DNA of 64,000 nucleotides, taken from assembly GCF_035582795.1 (NCBI RefSeq), contig NC_134367.1:932501-996500 (forward strand). The letters run 5' to 3'. The position numbers and the translations under genes are program-made. Positions 39,819-52,969 of this stretch are shown one piece after another (within the stretch, counting starts at the first letter, position 1; each line of letters opens with the position of its first letter). The notes beneath the pieces were generated by a model. The model made no database searches. It was not told the DNA's origin and saw nothing but the letters and a program-made list of their open reading frames with translations. Origin of the DNA: Mycteria americana. Taxonomy: Eukaryota > Chordata > Aves > Ciconiiformes > Ciconiidae.

Positions 39819-41840
39819 ATCATAGAATCATAGAATCACAGCATGGTTTGGGTGGGAAGGGACCTTTAAAGGCCATCCAGTCCAGCCCCCTGCCACGAGC
39901 AGGGACATCTTCAACCAGAGCAGGTTGCTCAGAGCCCTGGCCAACCTGACCTGGAATGTTTCCAGGGATGGGGCATCCACCACCTCTCTGGGCAACGTGG
40001 GCCAGTGTCTCACCACTCTCATTGTAAAAAATTTATTTCTTAAATCCAGTCTAAATCTGCCTTCCCTTAGTTTAAAACCATTGCTCCTTGTCCTGTCCCG
40101 ACAGGCCTTGCTAAAAAGTCTGTCCCCGTCTTTCCTACAGGCCCCCTTTAAGTACTGGCAGGCTGCTATAAGGTCTCCCCGCAGCCTTCTCTTCTCCAGG
40201 CTGAACAGCCCCAGCTCTCTCAGCCCTTCCTCACAGCAGAGGGGTTCCAGCCCTCTGACCATTTCCGTGGCCTCCTCTGGACCCGCTCCAACAGGTCCAT
40301 GTCTTTCCTGTGCTGAGGACCCCCGAGCTGGACGCAGCACTGCAGGGGGAGTCTGACCAGAGCGGAGTCGAGGGGCAGAATCCCCTCCCTCGACCTGCTG
40401 GCCACGCTGCGGGTGATGCAGCCCAGGACACGGTTGGCTTTCTGGGCTGCCAGCGCACATCGCCGGCTCATGTCCAGCTCTTCATCCACCAGTACCCCCA
40501 AGTCCTTCTCTGCAGGGCTGCTCTCCATCCCTTCATCTCCAGCCTATATTGAAACTGACCCATGTGTAGGACCTTGCCCTTGGCCTTGTTGGATCTCATG
40601 AGGTTCACATGGGCCCACTTCTCCAGCTTGTCCAGGTCCCTCTGGATGGCATTCCGTCCCTCAGGCGTCAACCGCACTGCTCAGCTTGGTGTCATCTGCA
40701 AACTTGCTGAGGGTGCACTCGATCCCACTGTCTATGTCATTGATGAAGATATTGAACAGCACTGGTCCCAGTACAGAAGCCTGAGGGACATGACTTGTCA
40801 CCAGTCTCCATCTGGACATTGAGCCGTTGACCGCTACCCTCTGGATGTGACCATCCAACCAATTCCTCATCCACTGAACAGTCCACCCGTCAGATCCATA
40901 TGTCTCCAATGTAGAGAGAAGGATGTTGTGGGGGACCGTGTCAAAGGCCTTACAGAAGTCCAGATAGATGACATCCATTGCTTTTCCCTTGTCCACTGAT
41001 GTGGTAACTCCATCACAGAAAGCCACTAGGGTGGTCAGGCAGGACTTGCCCTTGGTGAAGCCATGCTGGCTGTCTCGAATCACCTCCCTGTCCTCCATGT
41101 GCTCTAGCATAGCTTCTAGGAGGATCTGTTCCACGATCTTCCCAGGCACAGAGGTGAGGCTGACAGGTCGGTAGTTCCCAGGGTCCTCCTTTGTACCCTT
41201 TTTAAAGATGGGTGCAATGTTTCCCTTCTTCCAGTCACCAGGGACTTCTTCACCTGACTGCCATGACTTTTCAAATATCATGGAGAGTGGCTTGGCAGCT
41301 ACATCAGCCAATTCCCTCAGGACTCTGGGATGCATCTCGTCAGGTCCCATAGACTTATGTATGTTCAGGTTCCTCAGGTGGTCACAAACCTGATCTTCCC
41401 TTACAGTGGGAGGGGCTTTACCCCCTGGTCCCCAACACGTTGTCCATTGACTCGGGAGGGGTGAGGAGAGCGGTTGCCAGAGAAGACTGAAGCAAAAAAG
41501 TTGTTGAGTACCTCAGCCTTCTCCTCGACTATTGATACTAGGTCACCATTCTTGTTCATCAGTGGAGGTACGCTTTCTTTAACTTTCCTTTTCTGGTTGA
41601 TGTACCTGTAGAAGCCCTTCTTGTTATTCTTTGCGTCCCTTGCCAAGTTCAGCTCCAGCTGCACCTTGGCCTTCCTGACCCATCCCTACCCAAGCGGGCA
41701 GCATCCCCATACTCTTCCCAGGTTACCTGTCCCTGCTTCCGCTGCCTGTGCAGTTCCCTCTTGCTCTTTAGTTTGACCAGCATGTCTCGACTCGGCCATG
41801 CCGGTCTCTTCCCTTCCTTGCCTGATTTCCAAAAGAGAGC
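39819..41840 (-). mobile_element. CR1 LINE, about 2 kb, with reverse transcriptase region
   Basis: The largest well-kept transposon here: a minus-strand CR1, 5'-truncated near 41.84 kb, with its 3' end at 39819 (ATCATAGAATCATAGAATCA on the plus strand). ORF2 starts mid-protein with a K-S-K-R-E-L-H-R-Q block. Next come N-K-K-G-F-Y-R-Y-I-N-Q-K-R-K (41401-41664) and the reverse transcriptase palm (40661-41350: [29 protein letters not shown] and catalytic F-A-D-D near its end). The C-terminal part is at 39828-40528 ([19 protein letters not shown]). Successive parts lie in different frames, so frameshifts inactivate it. It lies in the ASXL2-KIF3C intergenic space. Confidence 0.95.
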
Positions 41841-43059
41841 AGATGTTCTGCCCTCTTGTGCTGTGGATTAATGACAAAAATTCTTGCAGATCCTTAGATT
41901 CTGTAGCAAACCACCTGGCAATTAGAGCATACAAGTGAGGTTCAGGTACCAAAATGCCTTTCAAAAACTGAGAACTAAATCACAGGCCCATTTAGGACTT
42001 TCTCTGCTCTGATGAAGAGGCCAGATTCAATTAACAGATCTAAGTTAACTGCGGTCTCATCCACATTGCCTTGACTTAGACAACATCTTCAAGTATAGGG
42101 CATTCTGGTCCCAGTCAGCCTCCTGTCATCCTATCCTATCCTCCTGTCTCCTGAAAACAGACCAAAGACAGAAGGTGAGATATGTGGTCAGTGCATAGAA
42201 ACAAATACTGAGATCATATTTTCATAAATATTTGCTCTTTACAAGCAAATCAGATACACGGTAATTCATTTACTTAGGTATAGTTGGCATATGTCATCAG
42301 TTTTACGAATCACTTTTATTTAACTTAAACACTCAGTTAATTAAATAAAAAAAACCCCAATATGTGCATGCTTCAAAAGCTCAACACACCATTAATTATA
42401 ACTCTTGTCTTTTGAAAGTACCCCTAACGTTTCCAGTCTATGGTGAGGTTTGAGGTTTGTGCTAGACTCCATTCAGCTGCAGCCATTCAGAACACTAGTC
42501 AACAGTCTTGGGCAAAAATCCTGTATCTGGCTAAAAACGCTAGAGAAATTAGGTCTAGCGACAACATGTCCCTTGCAACTTACTGTGTCATTGAATTCAA
42601 TATTTCTGGGGAACTGATCCCCCTACACTATCGAGTTCTTCAAGTGAAGTACATCAGCCAGTACAGCCATCCTCTGAACAGGTTGAATCTATACGTCATA
42701 CCGGAACACGGAGCCCTGGCCTGAATTCTCCCCTCCTCATTTGAACCCTTCTTGGGGTGACCATTTACGAGTTCAAAAATGGCTTCTGAGCAGAGCAGAG
42801 TTTAATTTGCACCTTTGATGTAAGAACCCACTGATGCAGAGACCTTATATCAGCAGATTCTAGGCAATACCATGGCATACACCACCTTCATCAGGAAGGA
42901 TGGTAGCGGGTGTGTAAAATATCTAATACAGCAGCTTTCCTCTCGATCAAATAGAAATCTCACCCAGGCTGTCACATACCGTACCTCAGTTACTGCAGAA
43001 TCCTTCTCTGGGGCCTTGACCGATGCAGTCATGCCCTGATTATATCCATCCATTTTCAT

Positions 43060-43340
43060 CTCATCATTTTCTAACCCAGAATTACTCTTCCCCATGCAGC
43101 CCTTCACTGGCTCTTATCATGTTAAAAATGAGATCCCTCTCTTCATTTTCAAAAGCTTTCACATCCTACCCTACTTATCATCTAACATCCAAATATATTC
43201 CCAAATCCACTCAACTTGTAATGCCAGCCTCCGCTGTCCACTTGATTGATTTTCAAACCAGCATATTTCTATGCCTTAAAACGTTACCTTTGTCTCCTAT
43301 AGCTATCCGTTGTCTCTTCTTTTACGCTTAGATAGTCTTT
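43060..43340 (+). mobile_element. Possible L2-like LINE remnant
   Basis: A plus-strand frame reads P-L-H-W-L-L-S-C followed, across stops, by D-P-S-L-H-F-Q-K-L-S-H-P-T-L-L. This echoes the L-H-W-L-P-V ... F-K-I-L-L-L-T-F-K-A-L-H-G motif of L2/Rex1-type reverse transcriptases near their C-terminus. The match is weak and from memory. Confidence 0.3.
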
Positions 43341-44186
43341 GCTGCCTGAATGCGTGCTGTACTTTGAGGTCACAGGGCAATTCTGCTCTGCCACCAAGAA
43401 TTCTACAGTGTGAGTAGCAAATACTTATCATTTGAGATGGAGCGTTAGACAGCCAGCCCTTAGTTCATGTTTCTTACAGCACTGAGTTGCCATATCCAGC
43501 ACACTCATCTCCCGATTTTCAGTCAGCCAAAAGCTGGACACTGCTGAGCCAAGACTTCAGCAATTTTCTGCTGCACTTCTAGTTCCAAAGCAGGTCCATA
43601 AAGTTCACAAGACCTTCCTTTCGTCCTAATCAGTTCCTGTGGCGGAACAAATCTGCATTTTCCAAACACTAGGACAGACACGATCAGGCATCAAAATTCC
43701 TTTCAGAAGGTGTTCTTTCTGCTTATAAGTCACAACAGCGTGACTCCCACAGCTGTTGTCTACCACATTCCCCACATTATTCCTTTTCAAGTATAAAATC
43801 AAGGATAGGTTTGTATACTGCCCTGTTTACATCCCCCCACGTTGGCACCTCGTGATACATACGAGACGAAGCAAAGCTAGGATTTAACACGATTCTTCAG
43901 CCTCGCATCTGAGTTGGGAACATACCTCCAGGAGGAGAAGCCATTGTAAAACTCAAGTAGCCATGGTCTGTGTTGCACTCTGGAGCCTGAAAGCTCATCT
44001 TCCAACATGAAAATAAACATAAACAGGCATGAGTCACCATGGCATGTATGCCATTACTATTACTACTGCTACTACATCTACTGTACCATAGTTTCCTTGT
44101 TCAGAGGAGCATATAAAGCACATAAAGCCAAGGCACATAAAGCTGGTTTTAGAAGTAAAGCCAGTACCTGTTATGAGGTGGTAAAG

Positions 44187-44252
44187 TAAAAAAAAAAAAC
44201 AAAAAAACCCAAAAAAACCCACAAAACCAAAAAACCCCCAAACAAACCTCCT
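44187..44252. repeat. A-rich low-complexity tract
   Basis: A-runs broken by C triplets (AAAAAAACCC repeated, then CCAAAAAACCCCCAAACAAACC). There is no attached SINE body that I can identify. Confidence 0.85.
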
Positions 44253-47200
44253 GGTCAGCAAGTGAAGAGGGAAGTTGCTGCCCAGGAAGTCTCGGTGCAT
44301 CGCCGGGGCAGAAGCGCTCTCTGCGCTCCCCAGGGAGCATCCACAGCTGCACAGGGGACCTCGTGCTCCGCCGCCTGCGCAGAAGCGTCGGCTCACAGCT
44401 GATACCAAGCGCTGTCGGTAGCAACGTGGGTCTGCTTTGCAAATGCTTCCACCGAGGCTTGAATAAAACTACCCGAGTCTTTCCTGGGAAACCTGAGGAA
44501 AATAATTTGCTCCACCGGCTTTCTTAACAGTGAAGACTTCCTCTCGCTCTTCCCACTCAGAAGAGATTAACACAAGGATTTATAGGGGAAAAAAAACCCA
44601 AGAGGGCTAGAAGAAACGGTGCATTGATTCAACTCGGAGCCTGTTAGATAAAATTCTGTCCCCCAAGGTATCTTCGGGGCGGGCTTGATATTTACCATCT
44701 CCTGATGGCTTCAGTCAACAGGACAGCACATTCCAGCATTCACCGTTCGTCTCCTCTTTTGTACCCCATTAACAATGTCCTGTAAGGGTGTGGTGAAACC
44801 CACCATTTTTATCCCTTGCAAGAAAAATCTGCTTAGGGCATGACCTTATCCGACCGGGTAAAAGATTGGGCAGGAGCTGGGCACTGCGAGCCGCAGCTGC
44901 AGCTGGAAGGAGATCATCATTTTCAGCCAGCTGAAAACTGCCTTTGCTTTAGTCTAATGCTCCAAACATGCTCAGAAACCCCAAATCTGCCAGTCCAACA
45001 AATTCTATTCCAAATGATTTTGCTTCTCTTTGCTCCTACCCAAAGATCAGTATCACATTTCCCTGGCAGTTTATTATAGCGTTAGGCAGTGCATATAGGC
45101 TGACAGGAAGCCTAATTTGATACTGCATTTCAGAGAACTGCTACAACTTATTTTGGCTTCTTTTACCTAGAATGCCTGCACTCTGCAGCTTCGCTAGTGT
45201 GCCTTGTGCGTATAGCTGTACCCACAGACTCTTCCAGGAACAGCCACACCATTCACCCAACTTGCTTTTCTTCTAATATGTTATTTGACTTCCACCTGCT
45301 TTTAATGATACGCACACGGGTGACTTCAGTTCTACCTGTTACAAAAGCCCACTCCCATGGCAATCGTTAATAACTTTGCATACAATGCTCTCAGCTGAAA
45401 GTTTGGCTTGTCCTGGATTTGCACCTGTGCCAAGCTGAGTGTAAAACACTACCAAATCAGGATTTTGCCTTTTTAGAGTCGGGTGTTGTACCAGCAGGGT
45501 TATCTGCAAAAAACTAGCAACAAACAGACAAAAAACCAGCAGCCTGCTAAAAATGAAACGAGGCTAAAATTTATTGTTTGTGAAGTTTTAAGATGTGCTT
45601 TGGGCATTTTTCAACTTTGTTTCTATTATTTCAAGGGCTAGAAAATTATTTTCATATAAGAAAATATTAAAGCTCACATTATTATCCAGTCTTATTCTTC
45701 ATGATCATGGGTTTTAAGAGTCTATCTGAATGTTGTAAGACTTAGAATCAGTTTGTGATTAGCAAATTCACATTAATTTTTAGAAGTTACTTTTTCACAA
45801 GTACTACCAAAAGGCAGTAGAAATCAAGAATCTTTTTTGCTCCTTGTCCGTTTTTCCTTGCTTCTGTTGACTTATTGGAGAGCCTACAGAGAGACCGAGT
45901 CGCTAGCATAGTGCCCGTACTTCCCTGCCACGTGATAATGCCTACAGCAGCAATAGTGAGGTGGTGGCAATTCAAAGTTCAGAAGATGTTGAGTAAGTTC
46001 TCGAAGATACTTGCTTACTTTCCCCTGTAGGGACAAAACGAGCTTGACAATAAAGCTATCCTGCAAAGGACAGCCCTGTTCTGCGTCTTCCCAAAGGGGC
46101 TGCGGGGTTTGCAGTTAGACCCAAACACAAAATCGCTGCATCAGCAGTGCTGGTAGCTCAGGTGCAAGGCTGTGCTGACAAAGCTATCCGGTTCCAAACC
46201 TAACACAGTAATTGTGAGCTCAGGGAATGCTGCATCACGTCTCTTTGTGCACTACAGACACATCTGAAAGCCTCTTGGAGCCCTGAGGAGGTCCTTAGCA
46301 GAGAAAAGCAGGTTTCTTTGTGCTGTTTCCAATATTATTGCCCAGTATTCTTCTTCCTGCACCTGGAGAGCCCTACACAGGGAATTCCCTACATGGCAGA
46401 TAGTGCTGAATGCCCAGCCAGGAGGTTGGTCTGTCTAGTGCAAGGACTGTTCTCTAGTCCTGGCATGTCAGGAAATGGAGCAAAGCCCTAGAAGTCGAGC
46501 AGGAGCTACACTCAACTGGATGCTTCTGGAGAGGACATGCTACCCTGCCTGCCAGCACCTCCAAGGACCCGTGCTCTGGACAGGTCTGTCTTTCAAAAGC
46601 AGCCGTGCAAGCCGCAGAATTGAACTGTTGGTATTTATTTCAAAAAATATTCCTCGATCCTCTTCCAGTTCAGCATTTATCTGGCTCTCAGCGTGGCAGA
46701 AAGTATAATGGCTGAAGTGCAAATTAGAGCTTATTAGAGAGCAAGTGGCTTGGTCGGCCAGCTGCTCTCAGGGGTCAGTCTCCTCAGATCTAATTTTATC
46801 GCTTGAAGCTGTATAGGAGGCAGTGAAGCATAGTTCATTGTAAGGGGATCAGTTCATCCCTGATGGTAAAAGGAAAGACCGTCATTATAGATGAGCCCAG
46901 CACTATCCCACTTTGTAAAAATCAGGAGCAAGGTTATTACAATCATTTTGCTTTAAGCTTAAGTAATTCATATTTATTAAACAGGAGTTTAATAGCAATT
47001 CTGCTAAAGCAGAATTGGTAAGTCTGTTTAAATCCTATTTCTAAACTCAGATTCAAAGGAGGCAGTGAGCTGGTTGCAGGTTGATACTTCCAGCCAGGAA
47101 AAAGAACATGCAAATGTCAGATTGCTGAGCTAAAACGATGAGCAGATGGCCTTTCTAGTGGGGGAGGGTGATGGGGCTACAGCTTTACAATAATTATTTT

Positions 47201-47708
47201 AAGTTCTGAAAGTGATACAAAAACCAGGAACCCAAATCTTTGTGGAAATCAATGAATGCAACCTTGACTGAAAACGAGAAACATAACATGGGCACTTCAC
47301 AAGAGAGCGGGGTATTGTCTTCTTGACTCTTGTTATCCATTGGCAGGATGTCTGGGTTGCTGGGAATGCAGATACCTGACCCGGGGTTACGCAGAGCCAG
47401 CTCAGGCCCGGCAGGACTTCTTTGGTCCGGCAAAGCATTATCCCCATGAAATCCAAGCAGGCCTGTTGCAGAATCAGCTCAGAAATCTCTGCACACTCCT
47501 CAACAGTTGTGTTATTAAATCTGATATAAGTGTGACTGGATGAACCACATTGCTTCAATCCATGTACTGCTTCTGGACTTGAGCTGACACTTCATATTTT
47601 CTGGAAAATGGAATAGTAGGGAATATGGTGCAGTGGCAATCAAGCTAAATATTTAGGAGCCAGTTTTGCTGCAGGAGAAGTAGTAGCTGTATTACTTACA
47701 TATGTAGA

Positions 47709-47816
47709 TGTGGTGCTTAGGGATGTGGTATAGTGGTGGACTTGGCAGTGCTAGGTTAACCATTGGACTCCATGATCTTAAAGGTCTTTTCCAATCTAAA
47801 CAGTTCTATGATTCTA
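47709..47816 (+). mobile_element. CR1 3'-terminal fragment
   Basis: A plus-strand CR1 tail: GGGATGTGGTATAGTGGTGG, GGACTCCATGATCTTAAAGG and TCTATGATTCTA at the end. It is about 107 bp and 5'-truncated, of the same type as 23245-23342. Confidence 0.92.
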
Positions 47817-49624
47817 CTTTGAATTTTTCACTATTCATATCCTTACCTTCCATTACTTCTGACGGTAAAGAACTGATTGTTCTTCCTAGGCTCCATGACA
47901 GATTTCTGGCAGCATTTCTCTGTTGGTCAGTGATGAGAGTGAGGATGACTTCTTACGGACATGAGGTATGTCTGCAGATCTCCCATCACAGACACAACTT
48001 ATCAGCAAAACCGTACTTCTTGCTTGAGAAAGCTAATGTTCCTGTGTCAGGAACTGCAGTCTGCAGGTGGTGGGGAGATGCAGTCCTTAGTCTTTCCAGT
48101 GGCCCTAGCCACAGGCGTGGCCGTAAGCCGCTTTGAGAGAGGCTCATCAGAGCTCTGAAATACTGCTGTGGGCACAGCCCATATGCCATCTGTACCAGGG
48201 CAGGGCAAACAACAAGGTCCTGAAGCCTGGACCTTCCTCACCACATTTGGTTTGCTCAGCAAATCCCAGACTATCGTGTTGGCGTGTATGACCAGCCCTG
48301 GTGCTGCCTTCAGAGCATCCCCCTTTAGTGCCCACACTTGGTCCTGTGAGACTTTTGTAGGTCACAGTCACCTGGCAGTATCCCTTAAGGCTCCTTTGCC
48401 ACTTCTTTCCAACAGATTCCTTTGCTGTGAGGTGAGGCGCTGGGGAAGCTCTGGTGTCCTCCGTGCATCATCACTCCTGAAACTTGCACTACTGGCAGAG
48501 TTGTCAGGAAAAAGAAAATTAAAGCCGGGCACAGAGGCCCTTCACTTTCCATCAGTTCTTCTACCTCAGCAGACATACAGAGAGGCACTTTCTCTCTCCC
48601 CGATGAGTGCCTATGGAGCGTACCTTTGCACTATAAGCAGCCTTATAAGGTAGTTATAAGCTTTTCTTGGCTTCGGTCCTCATGCTTTCCTGGAGATACA
48701 TACAAAGAAAAGGAGAACATTCCCTTTGAAGGAAAGACTTTGTTTAGTGCTGATAAGGGAGAGTTTGTTAACTCAGCTTTGAACTTGCAAGCTATCTTAT
48801 GATCTTCTGCGCTCCTCCCTTTACCTTGCAGACATCCTAGCGTGTCTCCGTTGTTCACAAAACTCCCTATACCTTTCCCTGCCTCTCAGCATGCACCAGG
48901 AGCTCCTAAAGACGTTGTACCATTGAGAAGTGGTGTAATGACAAATGGGCCCATTCCTTTAGTACCTCACTCCTCTGAAGCAACAATCTGAAGTTACACC
49001 AAGGGTGTCATTCACCCAGCCCTCCTACCCACCATCACCTATGCCCAGTTATTCAGAAAAAAAGTTTCAGATGATGAACTGTCCTGGCAATCTGCTACCT
49101 TGAACAGTTGGGTACCAGGACTCCCCAGCCTGAGGGTACAGCATCAAATCCTGCAAGTCCTCCCACTCCACACCCCTCTTTGACCTCTTCCAGGGACTCT
49201 TCCCGCAATGCCTGTTTCAGGTGAAAGTCATTTTATCCCAAGAAGTTACAGAATTAATATATCTCTATTTCAGGAGACAAGAGTCTTACTACAGCCATTT
49301 CCTGATACAGCAGTGAATAGCAGTTGGAGATTGATTCTGGCCTTAGGGAGGCTGAGCTGCTTTGTTTAGAAATTCAAGGGCAGAGTGGTGACACAACCTG
49401 GGGCACAGGAGGAGACATATGAGAAGGAATGCAAAAGGAGGAAGCAAAGAAAACACATGGAAGATAACATTGCTGGGGACACAGCTGGAGACACACTCTT
49501 GGAAGGTGGCACTTCGTGCCAAAGGAGGTACCTCTGACAGGTCTGTGGTGTGTGGATAAGCCACACCAGAGCAGGGACTCCCCCAAAGGGACTGCAGCTC
49601 CCACACCAGAGCAGGGGAGATGAA

Positions 49625-49921
49625 AGAAGCAAGGAGCAAGGACAAGAGGAAATGGCCTCAAGTTGCGCCAGGGGAGGTTTAGACTGGATATTAGGAAATT
49701 TTTCTTCACCGAGAGGGTTATCAAGCATTGGAACAGACTGCCCAGGGAAGTGGTTGAGTCGCCATCCCTGGAGGTATTTAAAGGACGTTTGGATGAGGTA
49801 CTTAGAGACATGGTGTAGTGGTGGTTTTTGGCAGTGTTAGGTTTATGGTTGGACTCGATGATCTTAAAGGTCTTTTCCAACCTATATGATTCTGTGATTC
49901 TGTGATTCTGTGATTCTGTGA
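49625..49921 (+). mobile_element. Young CR1 3' fragment with four-unit tail
   Basis: A plus-strand CR1 of about 300 bp with GAGGAAATGGCCTCAAGTTG near its start, then GTAGTGGTGGTTTTTGGCAG and GTTGGACTCGATGATCTTAAAGG. It ends in four copies of the 8-mer GATTCTGT (49888-49919). CR1 ends in such short 8-mer repeats. The low divergence suggests it is among the youngest copies here. Confidence 0.95.
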
Positions 49922-50389
49922 GCAGCAGAAGAAAAGTGTAAGAAGCAAGGGGTGGTAGACAGAAACCGTTAAGCACTGACCCCAGCCTCCTGCATTGCCC
50001 ATGGCCTCCCCAAAGAGAGTGAGTGCAGTGTGTGGTGAAAAGATGGGCAGCTGAGATTAGCAGGGACAAAAGCTGTTGGACTGAAGCTCAGCCTGCAGCA
50101 GGGGGAGAAAAAAATTCCCTAAGTGTTTGTTGAATTGCTTGTCTTCTAGTTTTTCTGAATACCTAAACCAGTATTGAAAAGTTTATGTTAGTCGACAATA
50201 AATTAAACAAAGTGAAATTCCCTGAGTTGAGACCGTTTTGCCCATGACAACCTATTGACGTGCAAGATGTTTGCTCCCTCTGTAGGGATTTATCTTCCCT
50301 TCAGTGTGTGGCTGATACAACATCCTGTGATTTTTGTCTATTCGTGGTGTCAAGAATTTTCACAAAAGTCATGGAATTGACTGTGACCT

Positions 50390-51300
50390 AACTAAGAGAG
50401 GGGGATTGATGATTCCCATCGGGCAAGACAACAGATTAAGCAAACACCCTCCCTAGACTGACCGCCAGATGCTTTGGGACTCACCCTAGATCTTCTGAAT
50501 GGGGTGGCGTTCTGGATGAGTATGCAGAAATTGCAATTTCTTCCCACAAATAAGTCTTTCTATCCTGGATTCATCCTTGGTCAGGATTTTGCTACTGCAG
50601 AAGTCGTTCCATGTTTGTTTGAAATCATGACTCAGTCAGATGTGCACCTAGCGATGGGACCGACCAATAAACCCTACAAAGGAAGAAGGCTCAGGGAGGA
50701 GGAGGAGGGCTCATGAAGCCCAGGGAAGGAAGGAGTGACTGACCACAGCTGTTGCGAATAAACCTGAACCAATCTCAACACAAAGGGAACTGGCGGGTAG
50801 CCTTTGTTTCTGATCAACTGGCTGTATCAGCTGAGCGGATCAAGTGGTTGTGTAAATGTTTGCCCCCGAGTTAATCAAAAGGGTTTGAATGCCTTCCTGA
50901 GTTAGCCAGGCCAGCAACCGGGGAGTGTATCCACGGCTCAGCCCCACGGAGAGTATAAAGTCTGGGTGACAAGCAACAAGAGCTCTGAAGAGAGCAACGG
51001 GCCTGAGCTGGTCTCAACCCATGTATTCCTTTGCAGGGACTAGAGATGCTCAGGGTCACGGTGGTGAGCGTATTACGGGAACTGGTAATGGGAATCATGT
51101 TTGTGTTGTGATTCAACGGTACACTGCAATTGCTGCTTTCTGCTGTCATTTGTATGTGTATTGTGATTTCAGATCATTGCTGCACCTCTCTGCTTAATCA
51201 AAATCACACGTAACATCAAATATCTTCAAATAAGTAAATTTGGTATTAAACATTAAACCCTCCGTGTGTGGAATATCTGTAAGATCCTGTTCAGAGAGTA
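50390..51300 (+). mobile_element. Candidate decayed LTR (uncertain)
   Basis: This block has features of a retroviral LTR in order: several AATAAA signals (50667-50672, 50757-50762), a GC-rich stretch with a clear TATAAAG box at 50955-50961, then an AGCAACAAGAGCTC leader and GT-rich DNA. I could not find TG...CA ends or a target duplication, so it may simply be unique intergenic DNA. Confidence 0.25.
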
Positions 51301-52895
51301 TTGGGCTCTGACAGGCTATAGGCGAAAAAGTTGGCTGGGGAGTCCTGTGTCATTGAACTGCCTGTGACCACGATTCCTCGTGAGAGACTTTACCTGATCT
51401 CCACGACTTTCACTCTGTTTAGTACAATTGTCTAAATACCATTTAGTAACCACATGTTCCTTCAGACAATCACAACTGTCTTTGCTGAGTGCAAGTCTAG
51501 GACAAGATAATGCCACAGAATGACTCTCAGTGTGCTTCCACGATCCGAAATGACAGTGAAATGTGCCTTAACACTTGGGTGTGAGGGCATTTCCAACGGT
51601 GTAAAAGCTCAGGGCTGGTGATCTCATCTGTCAGCCAAGATGCATCAGCATCCTCGAAACCAGGGAGCGATGAGAGCAGGTCTGGCGTTTCACTCATGCA
51701 CACACGATTGTCATACACGATAACAAACAATAAGCTCACTTTGTTCTATTTCCACAAAAAGGATGCAAACTTCATTTCCCTTTCCTTGGGAAGTGATGCG
51801 CTAAGCACCAGGTGCAACCTTCTGCAGTCGGCAGTCTGGAACATGTTAGCGGATGGGTCGTTTCGTGCAGCTGGATTTTGGGACCCGTCTTCTGCAGCTG
51901 GAGTTTTCCTGTCCGCCTTTGCCGTGCACAGAAAGAGGAAGGGCAGCCTCCAGAGCCAGGCTCCACGGCCTCCCAGGGGTATTGTTTCTCCCTTTGTAGG
52001 GGAAGTTGATGTACTGCTTTTCTCTTCTGTTCCAAACTTAGCTGAAGGATAAGGCAGGGAGCAATGTGGGTAATCGCTTTGGTCTCCGATGGTCTGAAAT
52101 CGTCGCTGTACCAGGAACTCTGCTGACTGGCTGCTCATCTCATCACTCTCGGTTCAGCTACATCTTCCGACAGCTCACAGCAGGGTGCTGCATGCTTTTT
52201 TGAGCAGAAAACATTCCAGTGGACATCTAACCAAAGGGGCTGGATTTATTTCCTGATGAACATCCACCCCAGTGGCCTCCATTCAATTTATTCCACCTAA
52301 CATTTTAAATTACTGCTGGGGCTGAAGTACTCTGAGATCTTCACTAGCCTCTTGTAGTACATTTGGTGGCTGTATCTGCTCCCAGCCCCAGGAGGAACAT
52401 TTCTCTCTTTTTTTTCCATGCTTACAAGTTTGATATTCCTTCAAAGATTTCCCCTCACGACACACAAAATTCCTTGGTGGTGTTTGAGCCTAGTCTCATT
52501 TCCTCAGCAGAGCTGTCATGCAAGCCTTCGGCTATCCACTGTCTTCATCTTTCAATAAAGACAGACTTTCATGTGGCTATCACCACTGACAAGCTGAAGA
52601 GGATGATCAAAATCTGTAAGATGGACTCTTCTTCTGTTGCTATGATTTGGGACAAGATTACTGATCAAATTCAACCTAAGTTTTCATGCCAGGTTCGGTC
52701 TGAATCTCACTGTGTCAGGATATTGACTATTCTTTTCCCCTAAACTGCGTACACCTAGGTCTGATGTTTTCCCCATATGTTATGCAGGTGTCTCTATTCT
52801 CTAGCGGGGCCACCTCAGACCCTATCCACATGCTAACTGCACCTAATACCATTCGAGGTCTCCAGGTATGTTGCTGTTGTTGGAAGGATGGTCCT

Positions 52896-52969
52896 CTGAA
52901 AACTCTGATGCTCTCGTCCTAATATTTTGCCACTGAAAACTCCGATGCTCTCGTCCAGCTATTTGGTGG
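52896..52969. repeat. 37-bp imperfect tandem duplication
   Basis: Two units start at 52896 and 52933. Both begin CTGAAAACTC and share GATGCTCTCGTCC; they differ at a few positions (TCTG against TCCG; CTAATATTTTG against CAGCTATTTGG). Confidence 0.9.

Larger units (their letters stand above)
41841..47709. other. Intergenic stretch
   Basis: Mostly unassigned. A-rich low-complexity DNA lies at 44187-44252, where AAAAACCC and CAAAC runs follow each other. A stretch at 43060-43340 looks like a decayed L2-type LINE and is listed separately. No exon or RNA gene was recognised. Confidence 0.5.

Noticed and set aside
46150..46215. tRNA-like words TGGTAGCTCAGGTG and CCGGTTCCAAACC on the plus strand
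   Set aside because: D, T and acceptor stems do not pair, so this is not a tRNA gene; at best it is a chance match.
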